Shown: positions 1 through 6,880, counted from the first letter of the stretch. The stretch is DNA of 48,868 nucleotides from SIG607 sp045592625 (GCA_045592625.1 JAZNVC010000017.1:1-48868), one strand, 5' to 3'. A program made the numbers and translations. The notes: generated from the sequence alone by a model not told the origin.

Positions 1-419
1 TTGGCGATGGTGTAGAAAGCGTCCCAAATAACATAGCCGACGATGAATAAAACGGCTTTTACAACTGTGTTGGCATTGGGAAAGGGCAGGAAGACAGCTG
101 CACCGCCGACCAACAGACCGATCGCGCCGATCAGAATGTAAGTCTTGAACTTGCCCATTTTGTACGTTCTGTGATCATTGTCGATCAACGAGCCGATCAA
201 CGGATCGTTGACCGCATCCCAAATTTGCACAAGGAGCAAAAGCAGTGATAACAAGCCGGTCTCCATCATCATGTAGACTAACCAAAAGGTTTGCACGGTG
301 TTTTTTAGCGAAAAACTCATGTTACAGCCAAAATCACCGGCGGCATAGGCGAGTTTATCGCGCATACCGAATTTGCGGGGGGCTGTGGTTTCCGCTTGTG
401 TGTTGACTTGCGTTGCCAT
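1..419 (-). CDS. GPH-family sugar:cation symporter (MelB/XylP-like), 5' part only
   Basis: About 139 N-terminal codons are visible; the gene runs off the left edge. The protein starts MATQVNTQAETTAPRKFG and continues with the family signature region WDAVNDPLIGSLID (about residues 67-80) followed by a basic MGKFKTY cytoplasmic loop, the arrangement of glycoside-pentoside-hexuronide:cation symporters of the major facilitator superfamily. Hydrophobic segments fit helices 1-3. These carriers import sugars or glycosides with Na+ or H+; the substrate cannot be read here. The ATG at 417-419 is preceded by GGAGGG nine bases upstream, so the start is well supported. Codons look more GC-rich than in the rest of the window, which may mean recent transfer or simply another expression class. 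Confidence 0.85.
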   Translation of the reverse strand, partial: MATQVNTQAETTAPRKFGMRDKLAYAAGDFGCNMSFSLKNTVQTFWLVYMMMETGLLSLLLLLVQIWDAVNDPLIGSLIDNDHRTYKMGKFKTYILIGAIGLLVGGAAVFLPFPNANTVVKAVLFIVGYVIWDAFYTIA

Positions 420-459
420 TGAAATTCCCTCCAAAATTGTTTTTTTATAACCAATATCA

Positions 460-489
460 AGTATATCAGTAAAAGGTATACAGTGTCAA
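460..489 (-). promoter_or_regulatory. Sigma-A promoter of the symporter gene
   Basis: Read on the minus strand, TTGACA (484-489) and TATACT (460-465) are separated by 18 bp and lie about 40 bp upstream of the symporter start. Seen directly; transcription is inferred. Confidence 0.65.
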
Positions 490-582
490 CTGCCGGCTGT
501 CGAAAAAAGATGGTAATATTGACAAAAAAGAGGGTGGCAGGCGAAAACGGGCACGCGGGTGGTGAAAATTCAATTTTAGGTC

Positions 583-611
583 TTGCAAAACGAACAAAAA
601 CAGTGTAGAAT
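583..611 (+). promoter_or_regulatory. Promoter of tRNA-Arg
   Basis: TTGCAA (583-588), 17-bp spacer, TAGAAT (606-611). It would start transcription a few bases before the tRNA 5' end at 623. Confidence 0.55.
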
Positions 612-622
612 AAGGTACATAT

Positions 623-699
623 CCGCCCGTGGCGAAGCTGGATATCGCAGTGGATTCCGATTCCAAAGGCCGGGGGTTCGAATCCCTCCGGGCGGGCCA
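623..699 (+). tRNA. tRNA-Arg (anticodon CCG), CCA encoded
   Basis: The acceptor arms CCGCCCG (623-629) and CGGGCGG (689-695) pair over seven bases; the discriminator is G696 and CCA is encoded at 697-699. The D stem is GCGA/TCGC, the anticodon loop TTCCGAT (655-661) gives CCG, and the T loop is TTCGAAT (677-683) with a five-pair stem. The anticodon stem has one G-A mismatch at its outer pair (650/666), otherwise the cloverleaf is complete. It reads the Arg codon CGG. A strong terminator follows at 704-741. ORFs that appear antisense here are translations of the tRNA and not genes. Confidence 0.9.
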
Positions 700-853
700 A
701 AAAAGAGAACACCACCCCTTGCGGGTGGTGTTTCTCTTTTTCCCCGGAGGGATTCGAAAGGCCGTTAAGAAAACGCCACGGTGTGGCGTTTTTAGGCCGT
801 CGCGTTTATGCGCCTTGCCGCACTGTACAGTCCCCTCCGGGCGGGCCAAAAAA
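684..853 (+). repeat. 21-bp direct repeat of the tRNA-Arg 3' end (684-704 and 833-853)
   Basis: The 3' tail of the tRNA, from CCCTCCGGGCGGGCCA through six A residues, is repeated without a mismatch 149 bp downstream. In addition, an inverted piece of the T arm (GGAGGGATTCGAA) lies at about 746-758. The second copy has no other tRNA parts in front of it. The pattern resembles an att-type duplication or a broken second tRNA gene. Confidence 0.75.
704..741 (+). terminator. Rho-independent terminator of tRNA-Arg
   Basis: AACACCACCC (708-717) pairs with GGGTGGTGTT (723-732), with an AGAG/CTCT extension through a one-base bulge, then a T run at 737-741. Confidence 0.85.
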
Positions 854-880
854 TCCAAGTCTTCGGACTTGGATTTTTTT
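851..880 (+). terminator. Second hairpin terminator behind the duplicated tRNA tail
   Basis: AAATCCAAGTC (851-861), UUCG tetraloop, GACTTGGATTT (866-876), continuing in a run of seven T. It sits directly after the repeated tRNA tail, so each tail copy has its own terminator. Confidence 0.8.
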
Positions 881-882
881 AT

Positions 883-1069
883 CCATTGCGAAAGCAATGG
901 TATATCATCAGCCGTTAGGCTGTATATCATCAAGGGCGGCAATGCCGCCCTTGTATCTCATCACACCTTCAGGTGTGTATCAAAAGCTTTCGCAATGATG
1001 ATATACAAAACTCCGTTTTGATGATATGCAATTCCTTGCGGAATTGATGATATACAACGCTTTGCGTTG
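883..1069. repeat. Array of seven small hairpins with conserved linkers, arranged as a large inverted repeat
   Basis: Seven perfect stem-loops with different stems occur in 187 bp: 883-900, 909-922, 931-953, 962-977, 1006-1020, 1029-1046 and 1055-1069. In the left half the hairpins are joined by TATATCATCA (901-910, 923-932, variant 954-963). In the right half the linker is the reverse complement, TGATGATATA (996-1005, 1045-1054; variant 1019-1028). The half-arm GCTTTCGCAATG (986-997) is complementary to the first hairpin arm at 884-895, so the whole block can fold on itself. No convincing ORF crosses it. It looks like a dispersed non-coding repeat of the REP/BIME or MITE kind; function unknown. 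Confidence 0.75.
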
Positions 1070-1245
1070 ATTAACAGGGTGGTTTTTCGTTTTGGTGGGA
1101 GAAGCATAGTATAGGAGAACTATTGGGTTCGTCGAAGCAGCCGCAAAGGTGCAATAACCTTTGCGGACTGCCCGAGTCGGCAGCACGAAGGTTTTGCCGC
1201 TACGACTCGAGCCGTCGGCATAAACCGAGAGTGCACCGTATCCAT
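1070..1245. other. GC-richer structured non-coding segment
   Basis: This stretch begins with AACAGGGTGGTTTTT, the right arm and T run of a terminator whose left arm is missing (compare the complete copy at 2466-2487). It then holds a 9-bp stem (CCGCAAAGG 1144-1152 with CCTTTGCGG 1161-1169) and alternative pairings CTGCC/GGCAG and CGAGTCG/CGACTCG up to about 1210. The short ORFs across it have no recognisable protein features. It may be a structured RNA, a remnant of a mobile element or decayed DNA; I cannot decide. Confidence 0.4.
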
Positions 1246-1285
1246 CAAAAAAATAAGCACCCTTTCCATAAACGGAATGGGTGCT
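1246..1285 (-). terminator. Terminator of the first XRE gene
   Basis: AGCACCC...GGGTGCT stem (1256-1285) with a second TTCC/GGAA stem above one T-T mismatch. On the minus strand the hairpin is followed by TTATTTTTTT (1246-1255). The stop codon of the XRE gene overlaps its first base pairs. Confidence 0.75.
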
Positions 1286-1484
1286 ATTCTTTTACAAATT
1301 CTATTATATCACTTACCTCACAATCAAGGGCATAGCAAAGAGCATCGAGGGTTTTTGTATTTATCGCTTCACCCTTTTTCATTCGGTGTAGGGTGTTGGC
1401 AGAAAACCCTTGCTTGAAAATAAGATTATATTCGGTTATTCCTTTTTTAAAAAGTGTTTCATAAAACGGCTTATATGAAATCAT
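1284..1484 (-). CDS. Small XRE-family (Cro/CI-type) transcriptional regulator
   Basis: A 66-residue protein consisting only of a helix-turn-helix domain of the Cro/CI type. The segment ITEYNLIFKQGFSANTL (about 16-32) is the HTH and LDALCYALDCEVSDII (about 46-61) is the conserved end of the five-helix fold. It has no ligand or dimerisation domain and presumably acts as a homodimer. The ATG at 1482-1484 is preceded by AAGGTG. It is divergent from the lipoprotein gene at 1607, and a palindrome lies in that promoter (1528-1547), so repression of the neighbour, perhaps together with itself, is inferred. Confidence 0.85.
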   Translation of the reverse strand: MISYKPFYETLFKKGITEYNLIFKQGFSANTLHRMKKGEAINTKTLDALCYALDCEVSDIIEFVKE

Positions 1485-1521
1485 TTTTAATCACCTTTTT
1501 AATATTATCATACTTAACCTC

Positions 1522-1550
1522 TTGACTATACTTAAAATATTGAGTATAAT
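1522..1550 (+). promoter_or_regulatory. Promoter of the lipoprotein gene with operator in the spacer
   Basis: TTGACT (1522-1527), exactly 17 bp, TATAAT (1545-1550). The imperfect palindrome ATACTTAAAATATTGAGTAT occupies 1528-1547, filling the spacer and touching the -10. It resembles the palindromes at 5102-5120 and 5126-5146 next to the second XRE gene. Bound protein would block RNA polymerase. Confidence 0.75.
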
Positions 1551-1606
1551 TAGTGTGTCTTGAAAAATTTGTTTTAATTCAAGATATAAATAAGGAGGAT
1601 TTTAAA

Positions 1607-2398
1607 ATGAAAAAATTATTAACAATTATGCTCACAGTAATAATGATAACATCATTAACCGCTTGTGGTGCAAAAAACAACAATTTTGAAGGCACATGGA
1701 AAGTCGATAGCATTGAGTATGAGGGTTCAAAATTTTCCATTAACGAACTGAAGAATTCTGCTAACGAAGACCTGAGTGAGTTGTACGAAGAACTAAATGA
1801 TTTTTATCTTATCCTAAAGGATGGTGGAGAAGCATATCTATTTGCTGATGGGGATAGTGATTCTTTTAGTTGGATTAAGTCAGACGATGGAAATAGTATT
1901 ATTATCGGTGCTCAAAAGTGTGAAATTGTCGATAAAATGATTTGTCTTGATTTTGACGGTAACAAGGTATATTTAAAAAAATCATCAAACAGTCAAGAAA
2001 TTCCCAATGAAGATAGCGAAGATGCATCAACTGACCTTTCTAACGAAAACCAAAATGGCATAGTTGAAATCAAACCATCGCCGGACAAATATACATGGTA
2101 CATAAAAAATTACGTCGGAAAAAACTGCGCTTCTTTTGGTCATACATGGGGTAGTAGGTATGATAAATATGGCGAGGCAGAAGTAAACTTTGTTTTTGTA
2201 ACAGAGGACGGTAGTTTTGTGGATCCATGGGACGATGAATCATTAAAACAATATGTAGTTACTGCACAAAGCATTAAACCGAACACCGAACTTAAACTTG
2301 TATTTAAAACGAATGATGACGGCACCGAAGGAGATACAGTGGCATCTCAAAATATCGAAGAAATTGAATTGTATGTTAAACGTATCGCACAAGAATAA
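1607..2398 (+). CDS. Putative lipoprotein with lipocalin-like and clostridial C-terminal domains
   Basis: A 263-residue secreted lipoprotein. MKKLLTIMLTVIMITS is the signal and LTAC the lipobox, so Cys20 would carry the lipid. Residues about 25-130 begin FEGTWKVDSIEYEG, a pattern seen in small lipocalin-like beta-barrel lipoproteins. After an acidic Ser/Asn-rich linker (about 130-160) comes a second domain beginning WYIKNYVGKNCASFGHTWG, which I recognise as a domain that recurs in clostridial surface proteins but has no known function. The start is the ATG at 1607, preceded by AAGGAGG; an in-frame upstream extension to 1553 overlaps the promoter and is rejected. Alone in its transcript; terminator at 2466. 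Confidence 0.8.
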   Translation: MKKLLTIMLTVIMITSLTACGAKNNNFEGTWKVDSIEYEGSKFSINELKNSANEDLSELYEELNDFYLILKDGGEAYLFADGDSDSFSWIKSDDGNSIIIGAQKCEIVDKMICLDFDGNKVYLKKSSNSQEIPNEDSEDASTDLSNENQNGIVEIKPSPDKYTWYIKNYVGKNCASFGHTWGSRYDKYGEAEVNFVFVTEDGSFVDPWDDESLKQYVVTAQSIKPNTELKLVFKTNDDGTEGDTVASQNIEEIELYVKRIAQE

Positions 2399-2465
2399 TA
2401 AGATATCAAATTAAAAAATGATATTAAAATTTCGGCATCTAAACAGTTCTTACCTTTCAAAACGA

Positions 2466-2490
2466 AACCACCCAACAGGGTGGTTTTTAG
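2466..2490 (+). terminator. Terminator after the lipoprotein gene
   Basis: AACCACCC (2466-2473), loop AACA, GGGTGGTT (2478-2485), T-rich tail. The right half recurs as an orphan at 1072-1086. Confidence 0.8.
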
Positions 2491-2543
2491 TTTTACGGTA
2501 ATTAGTTTTTTACCATTTAAAAACAGATTTTGTCAGTTTCGCC

Positions 2544-2572
2544 TTGTTTTCAAACCGTTTTTATGGTAAAAT
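2544..2572 (+). promoter_or_regulatory. Promoter of the phosphofructokinase gene
   Basis: TTGTTT (2544-2549), 17 bp, TAAAAT (2567-2572). The -10 side lies in ATGGTAAAA (2563-2571), which is an exact inverted copy of TTTTACCAT at 2508-2516; the two arms bracket the promoter. Confidence 0.6.
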
Positions 2573-2604
2573 ATTGTCAGATTAAATTCGAGGAGATGTT
2601 TAAT

Positions 2605-3816
2605 ATGAATATTGCTGTTGCACAATCCGGTGGGCCTACCTGCGCTATTAACGCATCCCTTTTGGGTATTTTTAAAGGTGCTCTCAAGCACCAGAAAATC
2701 GACATTGTTTACGGTTCTCTTAACGGTATTGAAGGACTTATTTATGATAACCTTATTAATCTTGTTGATAAAATTACTTCAGACACCGATATTGAGATTA
2801 TACGCCAGACACCCTCTTCTCTTTTAGGCTCTTGCCGTTATAAATTACCTGCCTTTGACAAAAACCCGGAAGTTTACACAGCAATTATTACTACCCTTAA
2901 AAAATACAACATTGGTGCTTTTTTCTATATAGGCGGTAACGACTCAATGGATACCGTTATGAAGCTTAATAAATATTTTAAGGAAAACGGTATTGATATT
3001 AAGGTTATAGGCGTACCTAAAACCATAGATAACGACCTTCCCGAAACCGACCATACCCCAGGCTTTGGTTCTGCGGCAAAATATCTTGCAACCACACTTT
3101 TAGAGATAATCCGCGACAGCAGTGTTTATGATTTAGACAGCGTTACAATAGTTGAGATTATGGGCAGAGATACAGGCTGGCTAACCGCTTCCTCGGCTAT
3201 TTTACACGCAAACGGCGAGGTCGCTCCTCATCTTATATATCTTCCTGAAAAGCCTTTTTCGGTTAAGCAGTTTATTGAAGACGTAAAGGAAGTACAAAAA
3301 GCGCATCGCTCGGTTATTGTTGCAGTATCGGAAGGAATAAATTTAAGCGAAGAAGATATAGGCGAGTTCCAATCAGGTAAGGTTGATAACTTCGGTCATA
3401 AATATCTTGCAGGTGCAGGTAAAGCATTAGAAAAAATAGTCCAAAGAGATATTAAATGTAAGGTGCGTTCTATTGAACTAAATGTTATGCAGCGTTGTTC
3501 TTCTCACCTTGCCTCAAAATGCGATATTACCGAAGCCGAAAACATAGGTGCTGCCGCCGTAGATGCTGCCGTCAGCGGACAGTCAGGCAAAATGATGATC
3601 TTTAAACGCATAGAAAACAAGCCATATAATGTTGTTATAGAATCGGTTGACGTAGAAAAGGTAGCAAACCACGTTAAATACTTCCCTGGTGACTGGATAA
3701 ACCAAGCAGCAAACGGTATTACAAAGGATGCCTTAGAGTATTTCTTACCGCTTATTAAGGGTGAGCAAACTTTCCATATGGAAAACGGACTGCCAAAGCA
3801 CTTCGTTTTAAAATAA
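2605..3816 (+). CDS. 6-phosphofructokinase, pyrophosphate-type
   Basis: A 403-residue phosphofructokinase. Motifs in order: AVAQSGGPTCAINASL at the N-terminus, YIGGNDSMDTV (about 111-121), GVPKTIDNDL (about 137-146) and MGRDTGWL (about 187-194). The Lys in PKTIDND is characteristic of PPi-dependent enzymes (ATP-dependent ones have Gly there), so it should phosphorylate fructose-6-phosphate with pyrophosphate, reversibly. The usual GGDDS of PPi enzymes reads GGNDS here, as in a clostridial subgroup. GAGGAG lies nine bases before the ATG at 2605; an upstream extension would include the promoter. It supplies the entry step for the pgk-tpiA-gpmI genes further along. Only a biochemical test would settle the phosphoryl donor. 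Confidence 0.9.
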   Translation: MNIAVAQSGGPTCAINASLLGIFKGALKHQKIDIVYGSLNGIEGLIYDNLINLVDKITSDTDIEIIRQTPSSLLGSCRYKLPAFDKNPEVYTAIITTLKKYNIGAFFYIGGNDSMDTVMKLNKYFKENGIDIKVIGVPKTIDNDLPETDHTPGFGSAAKYLATTLLEIIRDSSVYDLDSVTIVEIMGRDTGWLTASSAILHANGEVAPHLIYLPEKPFSVKQFIEDVKEVQKAHRSVIVAVSEGINLSEEDIGEFQSGKVDNFGHKYLAGAGKALEKIVQRDIKCKVRSIELNVMQRCSSHLASKCDITEAENIGAAAVDAAVSGQSGKMMIFKRIENKPYNVVIESVDVEKVANHVKYFPGDWINQAANGITKDALEYFLPLIKGEQTFHMENGLPKHFVLK

Positions 3817-3874
3817 AAGTTAGCAAAAAATATTAAATAGGTTTATATCTGTATAATTTTTCGAGGTGACTATT

Positions 3875-4798
3875 ATGGCAAATTTATCAAAGCAAAAAAC
3901 TTTTTTAAATGAAATAATGAAAAAGCTTGAGTTTCCTTGCGATGCTCAAGAAAACATTTTAAATGCTTTTGATAAAATTGCTGCAGACAACGAGGCTTCT
4001 GCTTGTTTTTTAAGTTTATTGGAAAGTTACGCAAATAAAAAGGAATTAAACTCATCACGACATCTTGAACCAATTAAAGTTTTAGCCAAAGCCCTTGATA
4101 TTCACGAATATACCGCCTCTATGATTTTACTGCTTTGTATGGGAAAACCGCTTCTTGAATATTACAAAGAAAAAGGCTTAAGTGAAGAATTATGGTTACA
4201 TACTCTGCGCGACCTTAAATATAAACTTTCAGAGTGCCGTTTAATTCATAAGATTGACGGAACCTGTGTTGCTTGGTGGTATCCGGGATTTTATAACCTT
4301 GAACGTTTTGCTCTTGGCAGATTACAGTTTGAGATAACCTATACGGGTATGGATTACTATATAGGAAACCGCGTTATACCAAAAGGCAGTAAACAGATCA
4401 ATATACATATACCTACCACAGGAACGCGTCTCGACCATGACGAAGTTTTAAATTCATATAAACTCGCCGCCGAGATGTTTAAAGATAAATTTGAGGGAAA
4501 ACCTATTGTTTTCCATTGTCAATCCTGGCTTTTAAGTCCTTGGCACAAGGAAATTTTGCCCAAAAAATCTAATATAATAGAGTTTTTCGATGATTTTAAA
4601 ATTATTGCTTATAATGATTACAAAGATTACAGCCATTTATTGTTATTGTTTGGTTGCGAAGTAAATGAAAACGCAGATAATCTTCCAAGCGACTCCACTT
4701 TACGCCGTTTTTATATCGAACGCATTAAAAATAAGCAACCTGTGTCATGGGGACAAGGTGCATTTATTTACGATAACGGAAAAATTATAAACGATTAA
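3875..4798 (+). CDS. Acyltransferase-like protein with GNAT_C-type C-terminal domain
   Basis: A 307-residue cytoplasmic protein. The N-terminal half is helical; the C-terminal half holds LGRLQFEITYTG, then INIHIPTTGTRLDHDEVLNS and FHCQSWLLSP, followed by YSHLLLLFGCEV. This series matches the two-domain acyltransferase family whose parts are called NAT_N and GNAT_C (formerly DUF5596). A catalytic activity and substrate have not been established as far as I know. The start is the ATG at 3875 with GAGGTG six bases upstream; the GTG at 3866 is inside that ribosome binding site. A TATAAT-like box precedes it at 3852. It may share the acyl chemistry theme of the region; this is inference. Confidence 0.7.
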   Translation: MANLSKQKTFLNEIMKKLEFPCDAQENILNAFDKIAADNEASACFLSLLESYANKKELNSSRHLEPIKVLAKALDIHEYTASMILLLCMGKPLLEYYKEKGLSEELWLHTLRDLKYKLSECRLIHKIDGTCVAWWYPGFYNLERFALGRLQFEITYTGMDYYIGNRVIPKGSKQINIHIPTTGTRLDHDEVLNSYKLAAEMFKDKFEGKPIVFHCQSWLLSPWHKEILPKKSNIIEFFDDFKIIAYNDYKDYSHLLLLFGCEVNENADNLPSDSTLRRFYIERIKNKQPVSWGQGAFIYDNGKIIND

Positions 4799-4824
4799 TA
4801 GGCAGTAAAATTTATATTTTAAAA

Positions 4825-4860
4825 ACCGAGATGATGCATTGGCATTATCTCGGTTTTTTT
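4825..4860. terminator. Bidirectional terminator between convergent genes
   Basis: ACCGAGAT (4825-4832) pairs with ATCTCGGT (4847-4854), with A run on the left and seven T on the right. It serves the acyltransferase-like gene and the second XRE gene, whose last codons lie within it. Confidence 0.85.
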
Positions 4861-5060
4861 ACGTTTGTGCGACATATAAAATAATCGGCTGAAACTCCAT
4901 AAAAATCACAAAGTTTTATCAAATCTTCTATTTTTAATTCTGCTCTACCGGCTTCAATATGATTATATCCTTGTTGGGATTTATTGAGCACCTGCCCTAA
5001 CTCAAACTGCGTTAAATCTCTGTCTTCTCTCAAATTTTTCATACGTTCTCTATAATCCAT
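4845..5060 (-). CDS. Small XRE-family regulator
   Basis: A 71-residue Cro/CI-type helix-turn-helix protein, MDYRERMKNLREDRDLTQFE at the start, with LTQFELGQVLNKSQQGYNHIE as the HTH and LIKLCDFYGVSADYF as the final helix. I choose the ATG at 5058-5060 because AGAGGG lies eight bases upstream; a GTG at 5067-5069 overlaps that site. It is divergent from the AMP-dependent ligase at 5180, and two palindromes (5102-5120 and 5126-5146) occupy the space between, so it probably represses that gene and itself. The last four codons form part of the terminator stem. Confidence 0.88.
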   Translation of the reverse strand: MDYRERMKNLREDRDLTQFELGQVLNKSQQGYNHIEAGRAELKIEDLIKLCDFYGVSADYFICRTNVKKPR

Positions 5061-5101
5061 AATCAGCACCCTCTTTGTTTTAATAACAAAATTATGGTAC
5101 C

Positions 5102-5148
5102 ATACTCAATATTTGAGTATTGACATTTACTCATAAATTGAGTAAACT
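5102..5148 (+). promoter_or_regulatory. Divergent control region: two XRE-type operators around a consensus promoter
   Basis: Operator A is ATACTCAATATTTGAGTAT (5102-5120), perfect 8-bp arms around TAT. Operator B has arms TTTACTCA (5126-5133) and TGAGTAAA (5139-5146) around TAAAT. The ligase promoter is TTGACA (5120-5125), 17 bp, TAAACT (5143-5148), so operator B fills the spacer. The shared half-site is ACTCA/TGAGT, like the palindrome at 1528-1547. Confidence 0.8.
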
Positions 5149-5179
5149 TAACATATATGTAACTTAAAGGGGCAAAAAA

Positions 5180-6826
5180 ATGATAAACTACTATGAAGAA
5201 TATATACCACAAAATTTATCCGTATATCAGTATTTCCAAAAAGAAGCGGTAAATTACCTTGACAATACCGCTATATCATTTTACGGCAAAAATTTTTCCT
5301 ATAGCGAAACTCTAAACAATATCAACGAAATAGTACGAGCTCTAAGCGCCTATGGAATCAAAAAGGATGATGTGGTCGCATCTTCTCTGCCGGGAACACC
5401 AGAAGGCATATTCTTAATATATGCAATAAACAAAATAGGCGCTATATACTGTGCCTTTGACTGCCGTGCCAAAAAGGAAGAGATTAAGGAAACTATATCT
5501 ACTTTTTCTCCAAAATTATGCTTTGTTCCCGACTTTCAGCTTAAAGAATTTAACGATATAACAAGTTGTAATATTGTGTATATAAATCCTGCTCATTCCA
5601 TAGGAGCTTTTTCAAAACTATTTGCTCACATTGGGGATTTTTTTACAGGAAGAAGTTTATTGGTTTCAAAAAACAAAAATTTGATTTCCTACGATACATT
5701 TATCAACGCTGTTATAGATGGTGAAAATACCGCTACCCAAACATCCACAAATAACATTTTTGGATATTTTTACACCAGTGGAACTACCCACGGAAGAAAA
5801 AGCATAATTCTTACCAACGAAAATATTAATGCCGCCGTAATTCAGCAAAAAAATGCAAATAACACCTTAAAAGCAGGCGATTCTATTCTTAATATAATGC
5901 CTCTTTTTACCTGTTATAGTGTATCAATTGGAGTTCATTTACCCTTAATTACCGGAATAAGAGTAAATCTTATTCCTCTTATTAACACCAAAAAGCTAAA
6001 AAACATTTTATTAAAAGAAAAGCCTAACTATTTTATTTCAGTTCCGGCTCATTGGGAATATTTCATAAAATCAAATTTCAAAGGATACGACCTTTCATTT
6101 TTGAAAACCGCCATTGTAGGTGGCGACACCATGACCGTAAAAGAGCAAGATGTCATAAATGATATTTTCAAAAATTGTAATTGCAATAACCCAATCGTAA
6201 TGGGTTATGGACTTTCGGAAAGCACCTCTACGGCCACTACAACAGTCATTCCTTCTCCAATAGGCAGCGTCGGTATGCCTCTTAAAAATACAATTATTAA
6301 TATATTTGAACCAGACACCGACAAACCATTACCAATCGGTCATAAAGGTGAAATCTGTATATGCGGTCCCACGGTATGCAAAGGATACTATAACGAAAAA
6401 ACTCTTAACAAAAAACTTTTGAAAATTCATTCCGACGGAAAAACGTGGTTGCATACCGGTGATATAGGATATGTAGATGAAAACGGTGCTCTGTTTTTTT
6501 GCGAGAGAATAAAAAGAATGTACGTGCGTTTTGACGGCACAAAAGTTTCACCTTATTCAATAGAACAAGCAATTATTAAATGTCCGCTTGTCAACAAATG
6601 CATGGTTGTGGGAATCAAAGATAATGAACATTCTCACGGAAAATGTGCAAGAGCATATATTGTGCTAAAAAGCAATGCTAATAAGAAAAATGCAAAGGAA
6701 CAATTGCAAAAGTATTTCAACAAACACTTAGATGAACATATGATACCAAAAGAACTGGTTTTAACCGACCGGCTTTCTCGCACGGTTAACGGGAAATTGG
6801 ATTATTTTATCGATTTAGATAAATAA
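5180..6826 (+). CDS. AMP-dependent synthetase/ligase (acyl-CoA synthetase-like)
   Basis: A 548-residue member of the ANL adenylate-forming family. The phosphate-binding loop YTSGTTHGRKS (about 197-207), GYGLSEST (about 343-350), WLHTGDIGYVDENG (about 429-442) and the C-terminal VNGKLDYF (about 537-544) with the catalytic Lys are all present. It should adenylate a carboxylic acid and pass it to CoA or another thiol; the acid is not readable. There is no carrier-protein domain. AAAGGGG is eight bases upstream of the ATG at 5180. It stands alone, controlled by a promoter with an XRE-type operator. Nearby acyltransferase-like and lipoprotein genes do not reveal the substrate. Confidence 0.85.
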   Translation: MINYYEEYIPQNLSVYQYFQKEAVNYLDNTAISFYGKNFSYSETLNNINEIVRALSAYGIKKDDVVASSLPGTPEGIFLIYAINKIGAIYCAFDCRAKKEEIKETISTFSPKLCFVPDFQLKEFNDITSCNIVYINPAHSIGAFSKLFAHIGDFFTGRSLLVSKNKNLISYDTFINAVIDGENTATQTSTNNIFGYFYTSGTTHGRKSIILTNENINAAVIQQKNANNTLKAGDSILNIMPLFTCYSVSIGVHLPLITGIRVNLIPLINTKKLKNILLKEKPNYFISVPAHWEYFIKSNFKGYDLSFLKTAIVGGDTMTVKEQDVINDIFKNCNCNNPIVMGYGLSESTSTATTTVIPSPIGSVGMPLKNTIINIFEPDTDKPLPIGHKGEICICGPTVCKGYYNEKTLNKKLLKIHSDGKTWLHTGDIGYVDENGALFFCERIKRMYVRFDGTKVSPYSIEQAIIKCPLVNKCMVVGIKDNEHSHGKCARAYIVLKSNANKKNAKEQLQKYFNKHLDEHMIPKELVLTDRLSRTVNGKLDYFIDLDK

Positions 6827-6835
6827 ATCTTGTAT

Positions 6836-6880
6836 GCTATCGTTTTGTATGCTAAAATGTTAGCATACGGAGGCGATAGC
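6836..6880 (+). promoter_or_regulatory. Two-tier hairpin enclosing the ribosome binding site
   Basis: Inner stem GTATGCTAA (6847-6855) with TTAGCATAC (6860-6868), loop AATG. Outer stem GCTATCG (6836-6842) with CGATAGC (6874-6880). Between them GGAGG (6869-6873) faces TTTT (6843-6846). The outer stem ends at the base before the GTG start codon of the next gene. There is no T tract, so it is not a terminator. Translation control by hiding the ribosome binding site is inferred. Confidence 0.6.

Noticed and set aside
317..942. Two minus-strand ORFs across 317-942 with sequence such as ARPEGFEPPAFG
   Set aside because: They are the antisense translation of tRNA-Arg and of the symporter's control region; this kind of sequence is a well-known artefact over tRNA genes.
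883..1069. CRISPR array
   Set aside because: The repeated element is only 10 bases, unit length varies, the so-called spacers are palindromes, orientation flips, and no cas gene is present.
583..1335. Plus-strand ORFs of 60-130 codons through the tRNA, hairpin array and structured segment
   Set aside because: They run across a tRNA, two terminators and palindromes, lack ribosome binding sites and have no protein-like features.
2508..2571. Inverted repeat TTTTACCAT/ATGGTAAAA around the phosphofructokinase promoter as an operator
   Set aside because: Arms are 46 bp apart and AT-rich, and one arm is mostly the -10 box; kept only as a remark in the promoter entry.
5180..6826. Assigning the ligase to a named substrate such as 4-coumarate or a long-chain fatty acid
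   Set aside because: Core motifs give only the ANL family; no substrate-defining residues can be judged without an alignment.
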